From contig BSYQ01000003.1 in NCBI GenBank assembly GCA_030272585.1, forward strand, positions 1,674,001 through 1,738,000: a DNA stretch of 64,000 bases, read 5' to 3'. The stretch's first letter is position 1. Every line of letters begins with the position of its first letter. The translations under genes were made by a program, and so were the position numbers. Positions 21,692-31,966 of this stretch are shown one piece after another. The notes under the pieces were generated by a model. It saw nothing but the letters and a program-made list of their open reading frames with translations. It did not search any database and was not told where the DNA came from. Source of the stretch: Bryopsis sp. KO-2023 (Eukaryota > Chlorophyta > Ulvophyceae > Bryopsidales > Bryopsidaceae).

Positions 21692-22156
21692 CAGAGATAG
21701 GACTTGGGCCAAATTTTTGGTCCGACTCCGGTCCGGTCCGGTTACGGTCGGGTTACGGTCACCGTACTACGGCCGTAACTCCGTACCGTAACCGGAGTAA
21801 TATGTTGTTTTTACGGTACGGAACAGGTACGGTATAACTACGGTAGGCCCTAAATCACCGTGAAGTAGCGTGGTTCAGTGCTAAAGCGTTAGGCTGCAGT
21901 CAGTAGGGTCGCGGGTTCGAATCCCCCTGGGTTCCTTTGGAATCGCGGGACCCTGCGGGGGTCACTTTCTACGGTTTACGGTTGTTACGGCCGTTACGGT
22001 CGTTACGGTCCGGTACGGAGCGGTACGGAGTGGTACGGTGCTACGGTTACGGCCGTAAAAGTACGATTTTCTGACGAAAATTGTACTCCGGTTACGGTCC
22101 GGTTACGGTGGTTACGGTCCGGTTACGGTGACCGTAACCGTAAAGTCCTATCTCTG
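21692..22156. mobile_element. 465-bp hAT-type MITE inside chromovirus-1 pol
   Basis: Terminal inverted repeats CAGAGATAGGACTT / AAGTCCTATCTCTG match the hAT terminal pattern CARNG. The target duplication TCTGGTCC (8 bp) is at 21684-21691 and 22157-22164. The interior has arrays of TTACGGTC / GGTCCGGTTACGG around a tRNA-like core at about 21865-21937 that includes GCGGGTTCGAATCCCCC. It has no coding capacity, so a hAT transposase must act in trans. Confidence 0.93.
21865..21937 (+). other. tRNA-like module in the MITE
   Basis: An A-box-like TAGCGTGGTTCAGTG, a stem-loop around CTGCAGT, and a B-box/T-arm CGGGTTCGAATCCCCC followed by TGGGTTCC. The 5' bases do not form the acceptor stem required by the 3' TGGGTTCC, so it is a tRNA relic rather than a working tRNA gene. 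Confidence 0.6.
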
Positions 22157-24585
22157 TCTGGTCCCTCCTGCATCAGTACTCCCCCCACTCCTGTTTGACT
22201 GCCATCTGTGGCCACAATCCAAGGCCACTCTTCCCTTGGATGTATCAGGACAGGTGCAGAGCATAATGCATCCTTGAGATCCTCAAATGCCTGTTGTTCT
22301 TCTTGTCCCCATATGAACTGTTGATTGCCTTTGGTCAGGTTGGTCAATGCTGCAGCCTTTCCACTGAAATTGGCCACAAATCTTCTATAGAAGCAGCACA
22401 ATCCCAGGAAACTCCTGACATCATGCACATTTGAGGGTGCAGGCCACTGCTTGATTGCATCCAGCTTGTCAGCCATAGGCTGAACTCCTTGGTGAGTGAC
22501 CCATGTACCCAGAAAATCCACTTCTTTCTTGCCCACTGCAGATTTGACCAGCTTTGCATATAGCTTATGCTTCCTTAGGGCCTCCAGAACTAGCTTCATG
22601 TGTTGGGCATGCTCTTCAGGGGTAGAAGAATATATCAGGATGTCATCCAAGAACACTTGGACAAATTTGTCAATGAATGGAGCCAGGATCTCATTCATCA
22701 TGGACATGAAATGCCCTGGAGATCCACTCAGGCCCATGGGCATGACTAAAAACTCATACTGTCCATACTTGGTCCTGAATGCTGTTTTTCCCTCTTCCCC
22801 TGGAGCCATCCTTAACTGCCAGAATCCTGCCCTGAGATCCACTTTACTGAAATATTTTGCATGCCCCAGCCTGTCCAACATCTCATCCATCCTGGGGATG
22901 GGAAATTGGGTGATCTTGGTAGCCCTGTTCAATGCTCTGTAGTCCACACAGAATCTCAATGCCCCTCCAGGTTTGGGGACAAAGAGTACAGGTGCTCCAA
23001 AATTGCTGTGGCTTGGTCTTATCATCCCTTTCTCCAGTAAGTAGTCCAACTGCTCCTTTAAAGCATCCAATTCTTTTGGGCTCTGCTTATATAATGGGCC
23101 AAAAATTGGTTTTGCATCATCCTTCAGAGGAATCTTCATGTCCCATGGTCTGTGAGGTGGTAGATGACTGGGTAGATCCATTGGGAAGACATCCTTATAA
23201 TCATTCAGGACATCCTTTAGCTCCTTGAGTTCATCATCCAGTCCATCAACCATGCTTTTGAAATTTGCATCTGTACCATCCTCTGTACCCTTGACTTCCA
23301 TTGATTCACCAGGATTCCTGATCTGCTTGGCTGCATTGATTTCTCCTGATGCTTGAGGATCCTGTGTTTTCCTGACCAGCACCAGGTATGCTTCTCCATC
23401 TCTGTTCTTCAGGCATCTCTTAGCTTCACTGGCTGAGAGTAGATTGATCTCCTGTGGATCTTGGACTGCTGCCACCTTTGGATGAAATCCTTGAAGCTTG
23501 ATTGGGACTTTGTTAGGTCTGCAGATGGTGATCACATGACTCCTCCAGTTGATGTGAGGATTGTGATCCACAAGCCAGGCCTTTCCCAGGATGACTTTAT
23601 GCTTCAGGTTTGGCACCATCCAAAAGATCCTTTTTATCACCCAGGGACCCATCCTGATTCTCACCAATGCCTGTTGTTTGAGCAGTATTCTGGAACCATC
23701 TGCCAGTTCCACTGACAGATGTGCATCCTTGATGATTTTCAATGCATTTTCTTGGGCTGTTTGGACATCCATGAAGTCCCCTGTGGCTCCACTATCAATG
23801 AGGCATTTGACTGTTTGTTTTTGCAACTTTCCTGGCACATATAGCAGGGTAGATCCCAGGTCTCCTTGACCTACTGATCCCAATTTCCCTGTCACCATTT
23901 TCTCCTCTGTATCCTGGTTTGGTGTTGGACAATGTGTCTCAGTTGATGATGAGAATCTGACTTGCTTGTGAATCCCATGACCCCCTTGTGATTCCTCTTT
24001 TGCATGTATGGATTTCCATACTCCTGAGGCTGTGAGGACCTCTCTGGGCTTAGATGTGGATTCCTTGATTGACTGTAGCTGTTTCTGCATCACCACTGAT
24101 CCTTTTGGAGGGGAGGACTGTAGACTGTCCTTTGTTATCCCTTCCATCTCAGGGGATTTCTGTTCTGACTGTCCCAACACTGTGGGGATGGATCCCTTAG
24201 CTTTGTTGCTGACCGGATCCCCTTTGCCAGGCCTCGAATCTGAGGTACTGGATCTGGCAAGCTTCCCTCCCCCAAACCTTCCCAAATAAGATGAAGATGT
24301 TTTACATCTGGATCCTGCCTTTGCCTGAGCACCATTCTCAGGAGATCCTTTAGATGTTCCCCCTTCAACCTTATCGACCACTAGCACCTTCCCATCACTG
24401 ACATTCCTCTGATTTCCTTGTAATCCTTCCTTGTCTTGAGAACCATTCTGACGACTTTCCGACGACATTTCCGACATCACATTTGCATGTCCAGGTTTCT
24501 TTGACGCCCCTCCTGGCCTGGTCCAGGGAGGCCCTACTCGTTTCCCGACGACTTGTTTTGGCCACCCTTCTTCTTCGATCGACAT
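22157..24585 (-). CDS. Chromovirus-1 Pol, N-terminal part: protease, reverse transcriptase, RNase H start
   Basis: Starts in a frame -1 relative to gag and overlaps it by about 52 nt, implying -1 frameshifting or reinitiation. A low-complexity linker is followed by the aspartic protease (L-I-D-S-G-A-T-G-D-F), then reverse transcriptase with F-C-V-D-Y-R-A-L-N, F-S-K-V-D-L-R-A-G-F, M-P-M-G-L-S-G-S-P and the catalytic V-F-L-D-D-I-L, then the RNase H start A-T-D-G-S with its first Asp. The frame is cut at the MITE junction. From about 24213 down to the 3' LTR I found no CpG outside the MITE, while the first roughly 150 nt of this ORF are CpG-rich. Confidence 0.93.
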
Positions 24586-26099
24586 TCTCTCGCGAAATGC
24601 CCGAACTTTCCGCAGTTATGACATTTCCCTTTCTTGGGTGACGACTGGTTCCACTTCTCTCCTGACACTGCGCCAATCTCCATCTTATCGTCATACTGCC
24701 GGTTTTGTTTTGGGTACCAAGGAGTCTGGTCGTTTCCTGCTCGGCCTGCAGCCCGATCTGCTTGCAGTGCCAACTGGACGGCTTCATCAAATGTGTGGGG
24801 ACGGTTTAGGAAAACGTGGGATTTTATCTTCGCCTGTAGAGAGTGCGTGAAGAGATGCACCTTGTCCTCGGTGCTCATAGTGGGAGTCTTCAGCAGGAGT
24901 TTGGCAAACAAAGCGATATGCTCCCTGAGCGTTCCTTTCTTGTGTGATAACCGGAACAGTTGGTCTCTGGCTGTTTCTGCTTTGTCGAAGGGGTCGAAAT
25001 ATTCGATAATCTCCTGCCCCAGAGTCTCCCAGCTCGCCAACACGTCCGGGTTGGACGCTTTCTTAACAGTAAACCATTCCTGCGCAGCTCCTCTCAACAC
25101 CGTCGACGCCAGTAACGCCCTTTTGTTCACAGGACATCCAGACGCCACAAAATAAGTTTCCATACTCTCCACCCAGTCGGATGCTCCTTCTCCCGTTTTC
25201 CCAAAGAACTGAGGAGGATTCCCCAGCCGGATAGGCGCAAAGTTCCACACATCCGGTATAGATGGCCCTGCAGAACCTCCACTCGTCACTCCACTCGTCG
25301 CTCTCACTTGTCGGAACTTTTGCTCCAGTTCGTGTTTTGCTGCCAGTAACGATGCTTGGAGGTCGCTCTTCTGGGTTGCCATTTGCTCTTGCAGTTCCAG
25401 TAGTTTTTTATGCATGCTTGACCCAGCCTCCAAGTTAATGCCCACAGCCGACTGCGCCGTCGACTGCTGCTCGGTTAGTTCCGTCATAGTAGCCACCAGG
25501 GTAGAGATCTTTGCATCCGTATCCGTCCGAAACTCCATCGCCTGGGTTTCCCGTAGGGTCTGGCTCAACGTTAGTTCGTCCAGCTTCTGCATTAGTTTCT
25601 GGTGGTTCGCTTGGCTGTCGAGGGTCACTTTCGACAGTTTCTGCTCCAGTTTCGTGCCCGCCTGTCGAACTTTCAGCATGTCTGCTCGGACGTCACCCGC
25701 CGATTTCTCCAGCAGTTCCAGTTTCCCGGTCGTCTCGACATGTCTGGTTTCGTTCGTAGTTCCAAGCTCAGCAACTTTCTCCTTTACAGTTTTGACTTTA
25801 TCCTGTAGCCCGGCCCCAGCTTCATCAAGCTTGCCGACTGCCTTCGACAGTTTCTGTAAGGACTCTCCATGCTTATGCGCGAGCTTTTCGACTGCCAAGC
25901 CTGCCTTGTGAACCTTTGCGAACTCGTCGCCATGCTTATTCACCAGCTTCTCCACGTTCTGTCCTGCTTTGTGGATGTTTGCGATTTCTGTCTTTATCTC
26001 CAACCCTTCGAGTTCCCCGATTCGGTCTTCCAGTGCTTTGCACCCCGTCTTGAGTGCCGCCACCGCCTCCAACAGATTATTAACGTCCTCCGCCGACAT
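24534..26099 (-). CDS. Chromovirus-1 Gag
   Basis: 521 residues. The N-terminal half is a long heptad-rich coiled coil with recurring K-x-G-x-x-V-E-K-L-x-x-K-H-G-type repeats. A retrotransposon gag (capsid) domain follows at about residues 290-450, then a basic tail with one zinc knuckle C-H-N-C-G-K-F-G-H-F-A-R-E-C (CX2CX4HX4C) near residue 500. It would assemble the particle and bind RNA. CpG is abundant here, in sharp contrast to pol of the same element. Confidence 0.92.
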   Translation of the reverse strand: MSAEDVNNLLEAVAALKTGCKALEDRIGELEGLEIKTEIANIHKAGQNVEKLVNKHGDEFAKVHKAGLAVEKLAHKHGESLQKLSKAVGKLDEAGAGLQDKVKTVKEKVAELGTTNETRHVETTGKLELLEKSAGDVRADMLKVRQAGTKLEQKLSKVTLDSQANHQKLMQKLDELTLSQTLRETQAMEFRTDTDAKISTLVATMTELTEQQSTAQSAVGINLEAGSSMHKKLLELQEQMATQKSDLQASLLAAKHELEQKFRQVRATSGVTSGGSAGPSIPDVWNFAPIRLGNPPQFFGKTGEGASDWVESMETYFVASGCPVNKRALLASTVLRGAAQEWFTVKKASNPDVLASWETLGQEIIEYFDPFDKAETARDQLFRLSHKKGTLREHIALFAKLLLKTPTMSTEDKVHLFTHSLQAKIKSHVFLNRPHTFDEAVQLALQADRAAGRAGNDQTPWYPKQNRQYDDKMEIGAVSGEKWNQSSPKKGKCHNCGKFGHFARECRSKKKGGQNKSSGNE

Positions 26100-26179
26100 T
26101 CTGGTTCTTTCCCCGGTCTCTCACGATGAACCCAATATCACAGGCTGCCCGATCGTTTGGGTGTAGCCCTGTACACTTC

Positions 26180-26191
26180 GCTCCGAAACCA
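26180..26191 (-). other. Primer-binding site of chromovirus-1
   Basis: On the minus strand TGGTTTCGGAGC, 2 nt downstream of the 5' LTR. It would pair with a tRNA 3' end GCTCCGAAACCA. It resembles the initiator-Met PBS of many plant elements but differs at two positions, so tRNA identity is inferred. Confidence 0.8.
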
Positions 26192-26193
26192 CT

Positions 26194-26513
26194 TGTAAGA
26201 CACGGGAGTGGTATAAAGACAATGGAACTTTACAAAGAACACCGAGTCCACCACCACACTACTCTTGTAGTGCGGACCGGTCAAAGACAGTTACGGTTGC
26301 GGCGGAGGTTCGAATCCTCCCCGGAACCACTTCTCACTCATTCACACATTGTCACACAATTGTCCCTTAGTCCGGTCAGTCACCCAACTAACCGTCAACA
26401 ACCAACACTCAGCCGAGTGGTTCGGACAGAAAAAGTAAGACTCGCGATCCGGAGATCACGAGTTCGAATCCCACTAAGCCCACACTTCCACTTCCACTAA
26501 GAAAACTGTCACA
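26194..26513 (-). repeat. Chromovirus-1 5' LTR
   Basis: The second LTR; I saw no base difference from 18872-19191. The two tRNA-like modules recur at about 26304-26320 and 26411-26481. PBS complement GCTCCGAAACCA is at 26180-26191. Confidence 0.92.
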
Positions 26514-26719
26514 CTCTGTCTGTGCAGCACAGGTTCATCCTGTCCTTGTGAAGCACAGGACAGAACAGATGTGCACAGGTGCCTGGGGACAAACACACAG
26601 ACTGCACAGACCCCAAGTCTGTGCAGGTTCTGTCTGGACAGGGTTCACACAGAGATGGACAGGGTTCACACAGAGATGGACAGGGTTCACACAGACTTGG
26701 TTTTTTTCAATATTTCATT

Positions 26720-27025
26720 AAAAACTGCAGTCACCCCCAGCAAATTCCATATCCCCTTTTCCCCCATTGTTTTCCCCTTTGTTTTCCCACTATAAACTGC
26801 AGTCACTCCTGCAAATTCCATATCCCATTTTCCCCCATTGTTTTCCCCATTGTTTTCCCACTATAAACTGCAGTCACTCCTGCAAATTCCATATCCCATT
26901 TTCCCCCATTGTTTTCCCCTTTGTTTTCCCCATTGTTTTCCCACTATAAACTGCAGTCATCCCTGCAAATCCTTTATCCCATTTTCCCCCATTGTTTTCC
27001 CCTTTGTTTTCCCCTTCTTCCCATT
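26720..27025. repeat. Four tandem units of about 71 bp in the hAT 3' region
   Basis: Units contain AAACTGCAGTCACTCCTGC, then CCATATCCCATTTT, then CCCCCATTGTTTTCCCC; the last unit carries an extra CCCCTTTGTTTTC block. The array lies just downstream of the transposase stop and is probably 3' UTR or subterminal sequence. Confidence 0.85.
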
Positions 27026-27038
27026 TCGTTATTTCGTT

Positions 27039-30000
27039 TCATATCATTGCAGCCTCCACCTCCCCAGCCTCCACCTCCCCAGCCTCCACCTCCCCACCCT
27101 CTACCTCCCCACCCTCCACCTCCCCACCCTCCACCTGCCGGCTACCCGCTGTCTCTGGTGTTCTCCCTGACTGGCTGCCTGGGTGTGGGTCCTCTTTCTT
27201 GATCTCGGGCAATCTTCCTGCCTTCGGAAGCATGCTATGCCCGTTCCACGACAGGAAGCTGAGGTACCGGATGTTCTTCGTGGACAGCTTTGCCCTTCGA
27301 GCCCTCACGATAGCTCCTGTTTTGGAGAAGGACCTCTCCGAAGATGAAGAGGATGCAGGGACACACAAGAAGTCCGCAGCGAGGAGCTTCAGCACCGGGA
27401 AACCTGAGCCCTCTGTCGACCAAAACTGTAGCGGGCACTTGATACCCCTACCGCCCTGCAAAAATAAACAAACAAAAACAAAGGTCACAACATGTAATTT
27501 CTGTTTCTGTTTCTCTTTTAAAGGCTAAAACAAAAATGACATGTCCCTTACAGTGGATGTCCCTGAATGCGATCAAATGTGGATTTGGAAATAAACAATT
27601 GTGATTAAAATTATTAAAAAAACAAAAATTCAAGAATACCTTTGTCTCCATGAAGCGAGTCAGCTCTGCCTCGGCAAATTCATCGGCTTGGGTTTGGGCA
27701 CCTGCTGGTGGTGCTGCTGATTAGCTGGTTGGAGTGTCCCAGTTGAGGAAACAATTCTCCATGTCGACATCGGCAGGATCGTTATCAAGCTTCATGCCGA
27801 CCTCCTCCATCTTCTGCAGCATGAGTGCCTTGATTTCTTCCCTTACCTGTGCCGGAAAACGTCAACACAGATGGGCACATGTGAGTCACATGATGTGACA
27901 CAAGCAACGAAAGGAAGCACAGAAACACAGAAGCAAAGACAATTAACGAACCTCCTGCAGCAGGTTGTCCTTGGATGGAAAATCCTGTCGTGTTCTTTGG
28001 AAGTATTGCCTCCCGCTGGTGTCTTTACGCTTGTACACGTGCGCATCGAGAAAACCAAAATCCCTATAACAAGCATGTAACCCACAATTACAAACAAAGA
28101 CACACAAACACCTCTGCTTCACACTCTCAGAAGTTATTGTTTTTATGCTTGCCTGACGGTTGTGTCGAGGGTGGCTATGACCAGACACGCAAACACCCAA
28201 TTTGGTGAGTCCATTCTGGCCCGAACATGCTCAGCAATCATCTTCATAAGCTTCAGGAGGTCCCCATCTGCAGCCCCTTCCCCTTCTTGATTCATAGGGC
28301 AACCAGCGTTAAGGTGCTCTATCAACTGCAGGAAAACATGTCGGCATTTAGAAACAAAAGATCACAAGAAAAGGTTGACCACAGAAACACAAGGAAAGAC
28401 ATGAACGTTTAGAAATACGTACCCGGAAAAGGACTTTCAAAACCGAGCCTGCTGTGGGCTTTGTCTCAGATTCGAGGACTTTTGATGTCCTCATCACGGG
28501 TTCGAGGGCTGTCATCCACCCCTGGAGATGCACCCAGTGCTTTCGCTCCAGCCCGTCCACAAAGGCAGCGTAGTTCTTGTCTAGCCACGCCTGGCACGGG
28601 CCCTTGATCCTGAGCAATCTGTTGGGACACAAAACCAAACAATTTCAGCAAACAATTTGTACGATCACAACAACGAAACAAGATAACACACACATGATCA
28701 TCACCTTTCCATCATGAAGTAGGTGGAATTCCACCTTGTGGCCTGTGGCATTTTTAACGCCAACACGATCTTCGGGGATCCCTGAGGCAGGAGGTCATCG
28801 GCACTTTCTTCCCCCGTGTCTTCCATCTCCCCAGCTGCACGGATGTTCTCCCGCTGCAGGTTATCAAGCTCCGCTTTGGATTTTGTGGATCTGTAAGGAG
28901 CATTAACAATAACAAATATAAACACTTAACAGTTAATCAACAAAATTAACAAGCAAGCAGAAGTGGGAAATATAAGGGATTTTCTTCCTTCTGTTTTTCA
29001 CACCTGTTCATGTGCTCCACAAATTGGGAGGCGCGCCTCAGGCTCAAGTGGAACTCCGAGTTTTCGGTTTTGTGTGCCTTGAACGTGTCGCACACTGCAT
29101 TGTGCAACACGTGGCACATACAGGGCATCCAGTCCCATTTTAGGTTCCTACGATACATAACACAACTCAACATTCCATGAAATCAAAAATTAAATTAAAA
29201 CACAAAACAAAACAAAACACAAAACAAAATACAAAACAGTAACTCACCTGTCAAAACAGTGTACCACGTTGCTCCCCTGGTCTGTTATTATGGTGGGCCG
29301 GTACCAGGTCAGCCCAAAGCGCTCGATTTCCTCCTCCACGTGTTGCCGAATCACTGCAAACCACACACATGAAAACCCAATTCATTAACAAAACAAAAAC
29401 AGAAACAAAAACAGAAAGAAAAACAAAAACAAACACAATAACAAAAACAAAACCATACTCACCATTTGAAGTTGCGGAGTCTTCTTGGATGGGCATCGCT
29501 CCCAGCACCCACGTCTTCATCCTCCAAGGCTGCACCGTGTCGTCCATTCCATGCACTGTCAGTGTCATGAATTTGTCCTGCCTGCGACTGGTCCATATGT
29601 CGCAGGTCAGGGCTGGCTTCTGTTGCCTTTCCTGCAGCCGCTTCATGCTCCCCCGCATCTTTGCCACCCCCTCCTCGTAAAGGGATTCTACCTGCACCAG
29701 ATGCACCAACAGTGAAAAAACACACCACACGGAGCACAGAAACAGCACACATGCAACACAAGTAACCCACAGACACAGCACAGGGATAACACAGACATTG
29801 CACAGGATCAACACAGACATTGCACAGATGCACACAGGTAACACACAGACCATACACAGAGACAGCACAGATGTTCCACAGACATAGCACAGGTGCACAG
29901 ACAGTGCACAGAGATTACACAGGGAAAAAACACACCACACAGACCACAGATGCAGCCCACATGCAACACAAGTAACCCACAGACCATGCACAGACACAGC

Positions 30001-31534
30001 ACAGGGATAACACAGACATTGCACAGGATCAACACAGACATTGCACAGATGCACACAGGTAACACACAGACCATACACAGATGTTCCACAGACATAGCAC
30101 AGGTGCACAGACAGTGCACAGAGATTACACAGGGAAACAAAACACACATGTACTTACCCTGGTTGTGACTGTTTTCCTTGAGAGTTTTGGTGCTTTGGGG
30201 TTGAGGAGGGCACTGTAGTGTTGGAAGGCCTCACTCTCACAGACTGAGAGTGGGAGGCCTTCCATCGCCACCCAAAGGGCAGCACCTCGGGCGATCCTCT
30301 CCCACGCATGTGTCCGGGCCTGGTAGGGGGCTGCCGTGATGTACCTCTCCATCACATCGGCCCGGGTGGTGTCGGTTTTGGCATTGGGGCTGGAACACAT
30401 AGAAACAGGATTAGCAACAGAAACAAGATTCAAACAAACACACAAACAGGATTCAAACGAACAAACAGGATTAAAACATACAAACAGGATTGAAACTGAA
30501 ACAGAAACAGCAACAGAACTTATACTTACTCTAGCTGGGCCAGGCGGTTGTCGAGGTCCTCCGCATTGAAGATCCGGTGGGTCCTCGCATGCGCCACGGG
30601 GGTGGTCAGGCTGCTGTTGTGGAAGGAGACCCGCTCCCCACACAGGTTGCAGACAACCTATGAAACAAACAAACAAAAAAACACAAACACATCAGTAATG
30701 GGCACAGGCAGTGTCTGTGCACTATCTGTTCACATTCTGTACGGGTCTGTGCGGGTCTGTTCACTTTCTGTTCAATGTCTGTTCATATCTGTGCACTACC
30801 TGTGCACTATCTGTGCACTATCTGTGCACTAGCTGTGCACTATCTGTGCACTATCTGTGCACTGCCTTTTTTTTTTTCCTTTCTTTCAAACAGGTTCTTA
30901 TTAAAAAAACATGCAACTGCAGAAGCAGGAAAAGAGTTTATACAAAAAAACAGCACAAAATCACTTACCTTCACCACCTTCCGACCACCCTGCTCCGTGA
31001 CTTCCTTGTTCATGACCCCATCGATCATGTACAGGGGCCGCACCCATCGCAGGGGTGACTTTCCCTACAAAACATTAACACACAAAATTCAAAATTCAGA
31101 ACACAGCATTAACATGCACATCACATGCACATGCAGTCCCCCCCCCAGTTCAGGCTGGACATTCAAACATTTCAACATCAAAATTAACATTCACATTCAC
31201 ATGCACATGCACATGCACATGCACATGCACATGCAGTCCCCCCCCCAGTTCAGGCTGGACATTCAAAAATTTCAACATAAAAATTGACATTCACATGCAC
31301 ATGCACATGCACATGCACATGCACATGCAGTCCCCCCCCCCCCAGCTCAACATCAACAGCAAAAACAGATTCTTACCTTGCGGGCGGGCACCTCCTTCAC
31401 CTCCATCACCTCCATCACCTCCTCCCCTTCCCCTTCCCCCTGCTCGAAGGCCCTGCGCAGCGGCTCCTTTCCCTTCCCCTTTGCTATGGGCTTCAACACC
31501 CCATGCAGGGTGTTTCTCCTCCTTGGTCTGCTCC
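27039..31534 (-). CDS. hAT transposase, exons 1 (3' part) to 13
   Basis: Exons: 31534-31377 (end of exon 1), 31064-30969, 30657-30530, 30389-30158, 29691-29463, 29353-29248, 29147-29004, 28890-28705, 28618-28423, 28325-28153, 28063-27952, 27846-27640, 27455-27039. With the 5' part at 60621-60980 the phases sum exactly to 913 codons. Domains: BED zinc finger C-N-L-C-G...H-A-R-T-H (exon 3), RNase-H-like core with C-D-I-W-T-S (exon 5) and I-T-D-Q-G-S-N-V-V (exon 6), R-W-N-S-T-Y-F-M-M-E-R (exon 8), and the C-terminal hAT dimerisation domain S-S-S-E-R-S-F-S (exon 13). Exon 10 uses a GC donor. TAA at 27723-27721 (codon 747) breaks the frame before the dimerisation domain. Exon 1 is split by chromovirus-2. 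Confidence 0.9.
27050..27135. repeat. CCTCCACCTCCCCAG-type 15-bp minisatellite in transposase exon 13
   Basis: Six 15-bp units encode a Gly-Glu-Val-Glu repeat at the transposase C-terminus. The multiple-of-three unit keeps the frame. Confidence 0.85.
29708..30140. repeat. Duplicated array of about 210 bp with CACAGACATTGCACAG units in a transposase intron
   Basis: Two copies of the block from AAAAACACACCACAC to GAGATTACACAGGGAAA, starting about 29714 and 29925, fill the intron between exons 4 and 5. The GCACAGA units resemble the subterminal arrays at the hAT ends. Another array (CTGTGCACTATCTGTGCAC) lies in the exon 2-3 intron at 30770-30862. Confidence 0.8.
31117..31330. repeat. Two blocks of (CACATG)n flanked by C-runs in transposase intron 1
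   Basis: CACATGCACATG runs before CAGTCCCCCCCCCAG, repeated with a shared AATTCAACAT-like spacer: a local duplication within the first intron. Confidence 0.8.
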
Positions 31535-31921
31535 TGATACGAACTTCCGTCGTATGACACGTGGTTCGGCCCACTCACCCAACACGTGGTTCGGCCTGAC
31601 AGTAGTCGGACCGAACCAGCTCACCATCACCATAGCCACACATTAAGGGAGAGGGCCAGGCCGCCTCTGAGGTGGCAACCCTCAGTCGGCCTGGAACCTC
31701 ACATTCAGCTTAGGGTCCATTAGGACACGGCCAAGGGGCCATTAGGACACTGAGTTGGATGAAAGGGTTGGACAGGCTGTCGGCCCGGCCGAATACTTAT
31801 TCGGCCCGGACCACAGCCTCATTGTAACTTGGACTATTGTAAAGATCCTTGTTTGAGAAAGTCTTTCCGTGCTCTAGACGTAAGTCCACTCGACTAGTCT
31901 ATTTGTTCCACGTTTGTATCA
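31535..31921 (+). repeat. Chromovirus-2 5' LTR
   Basis: TGATACGAACTT to GTTTGTATCA, 387 bp. Contains several TTCGGCC motifs and a palindrome-like GGCCCGGCCG...TTCGGCCCGG segment. Confidence 0.95.
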
Positions 31922-31923
31922 AC

Positions 31924-31935
31924 TGGTTTCGGAGC
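31924..31935 (+). other. Primer-binding site of chromovirus-2
   Basis: TGGTTTCGGAGC, 2 nt after the 5' LTR. Same 12-mer as in chromovirus-1 and in the L1 and L2 elements. Confidence 0.8.
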
Positions 31936-31966
31936 CGAAGCCGGAACCAAGACCCATACCACCCGT

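Larger units (their letters stand above)
18872..26513 (-). mobile_element. Chromovirus-1: Ty3/gypsy LTR retrotransposon with chromodomain
   Basis: Identical-looking 320-bp LTRs (18872-19191, 26194-26513) begin TG and end CA. The 5-bp target duplication CTCTG is at 18867-18871 and 26514-26518. On the minus strand, PBS TGGTTTCGGAGC lies 2 nt after the 5' LTR and a purine tract (AGGGGGAGTCT) abuts the 3' LTR. Gag and pol lie in -1-related frames. Pol is split by a 465-bp MITE; removing it and its 8-bp duplication leaves the frame open. Intact length would be 7,169 bp. Confidence 0.95.

Noticed and set aside
21684-22165. A 9-bp duplication (Mutator-type) for the 465-bp MITE
   Set aside because: The ninth base match is explained by the terminal C; symmetric ends CAGAGATAGG/CCTATCTCTG give an 8-bp duplication, fitting hAT.
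26720-27025. Regular repeats with spacers, CRISPR-like at first glance
   Set aside because: Units are directly adjacent tandem repeats of about 71 bp in a eukaryotic transposon; no unique spacers or cas genes.
30690-30870. Cys/His/Leu-rich frames resembling membrane proteins in the hAT introns
   Set aside because: Products of tandem TGTGCACTATC repeats inside an intron.
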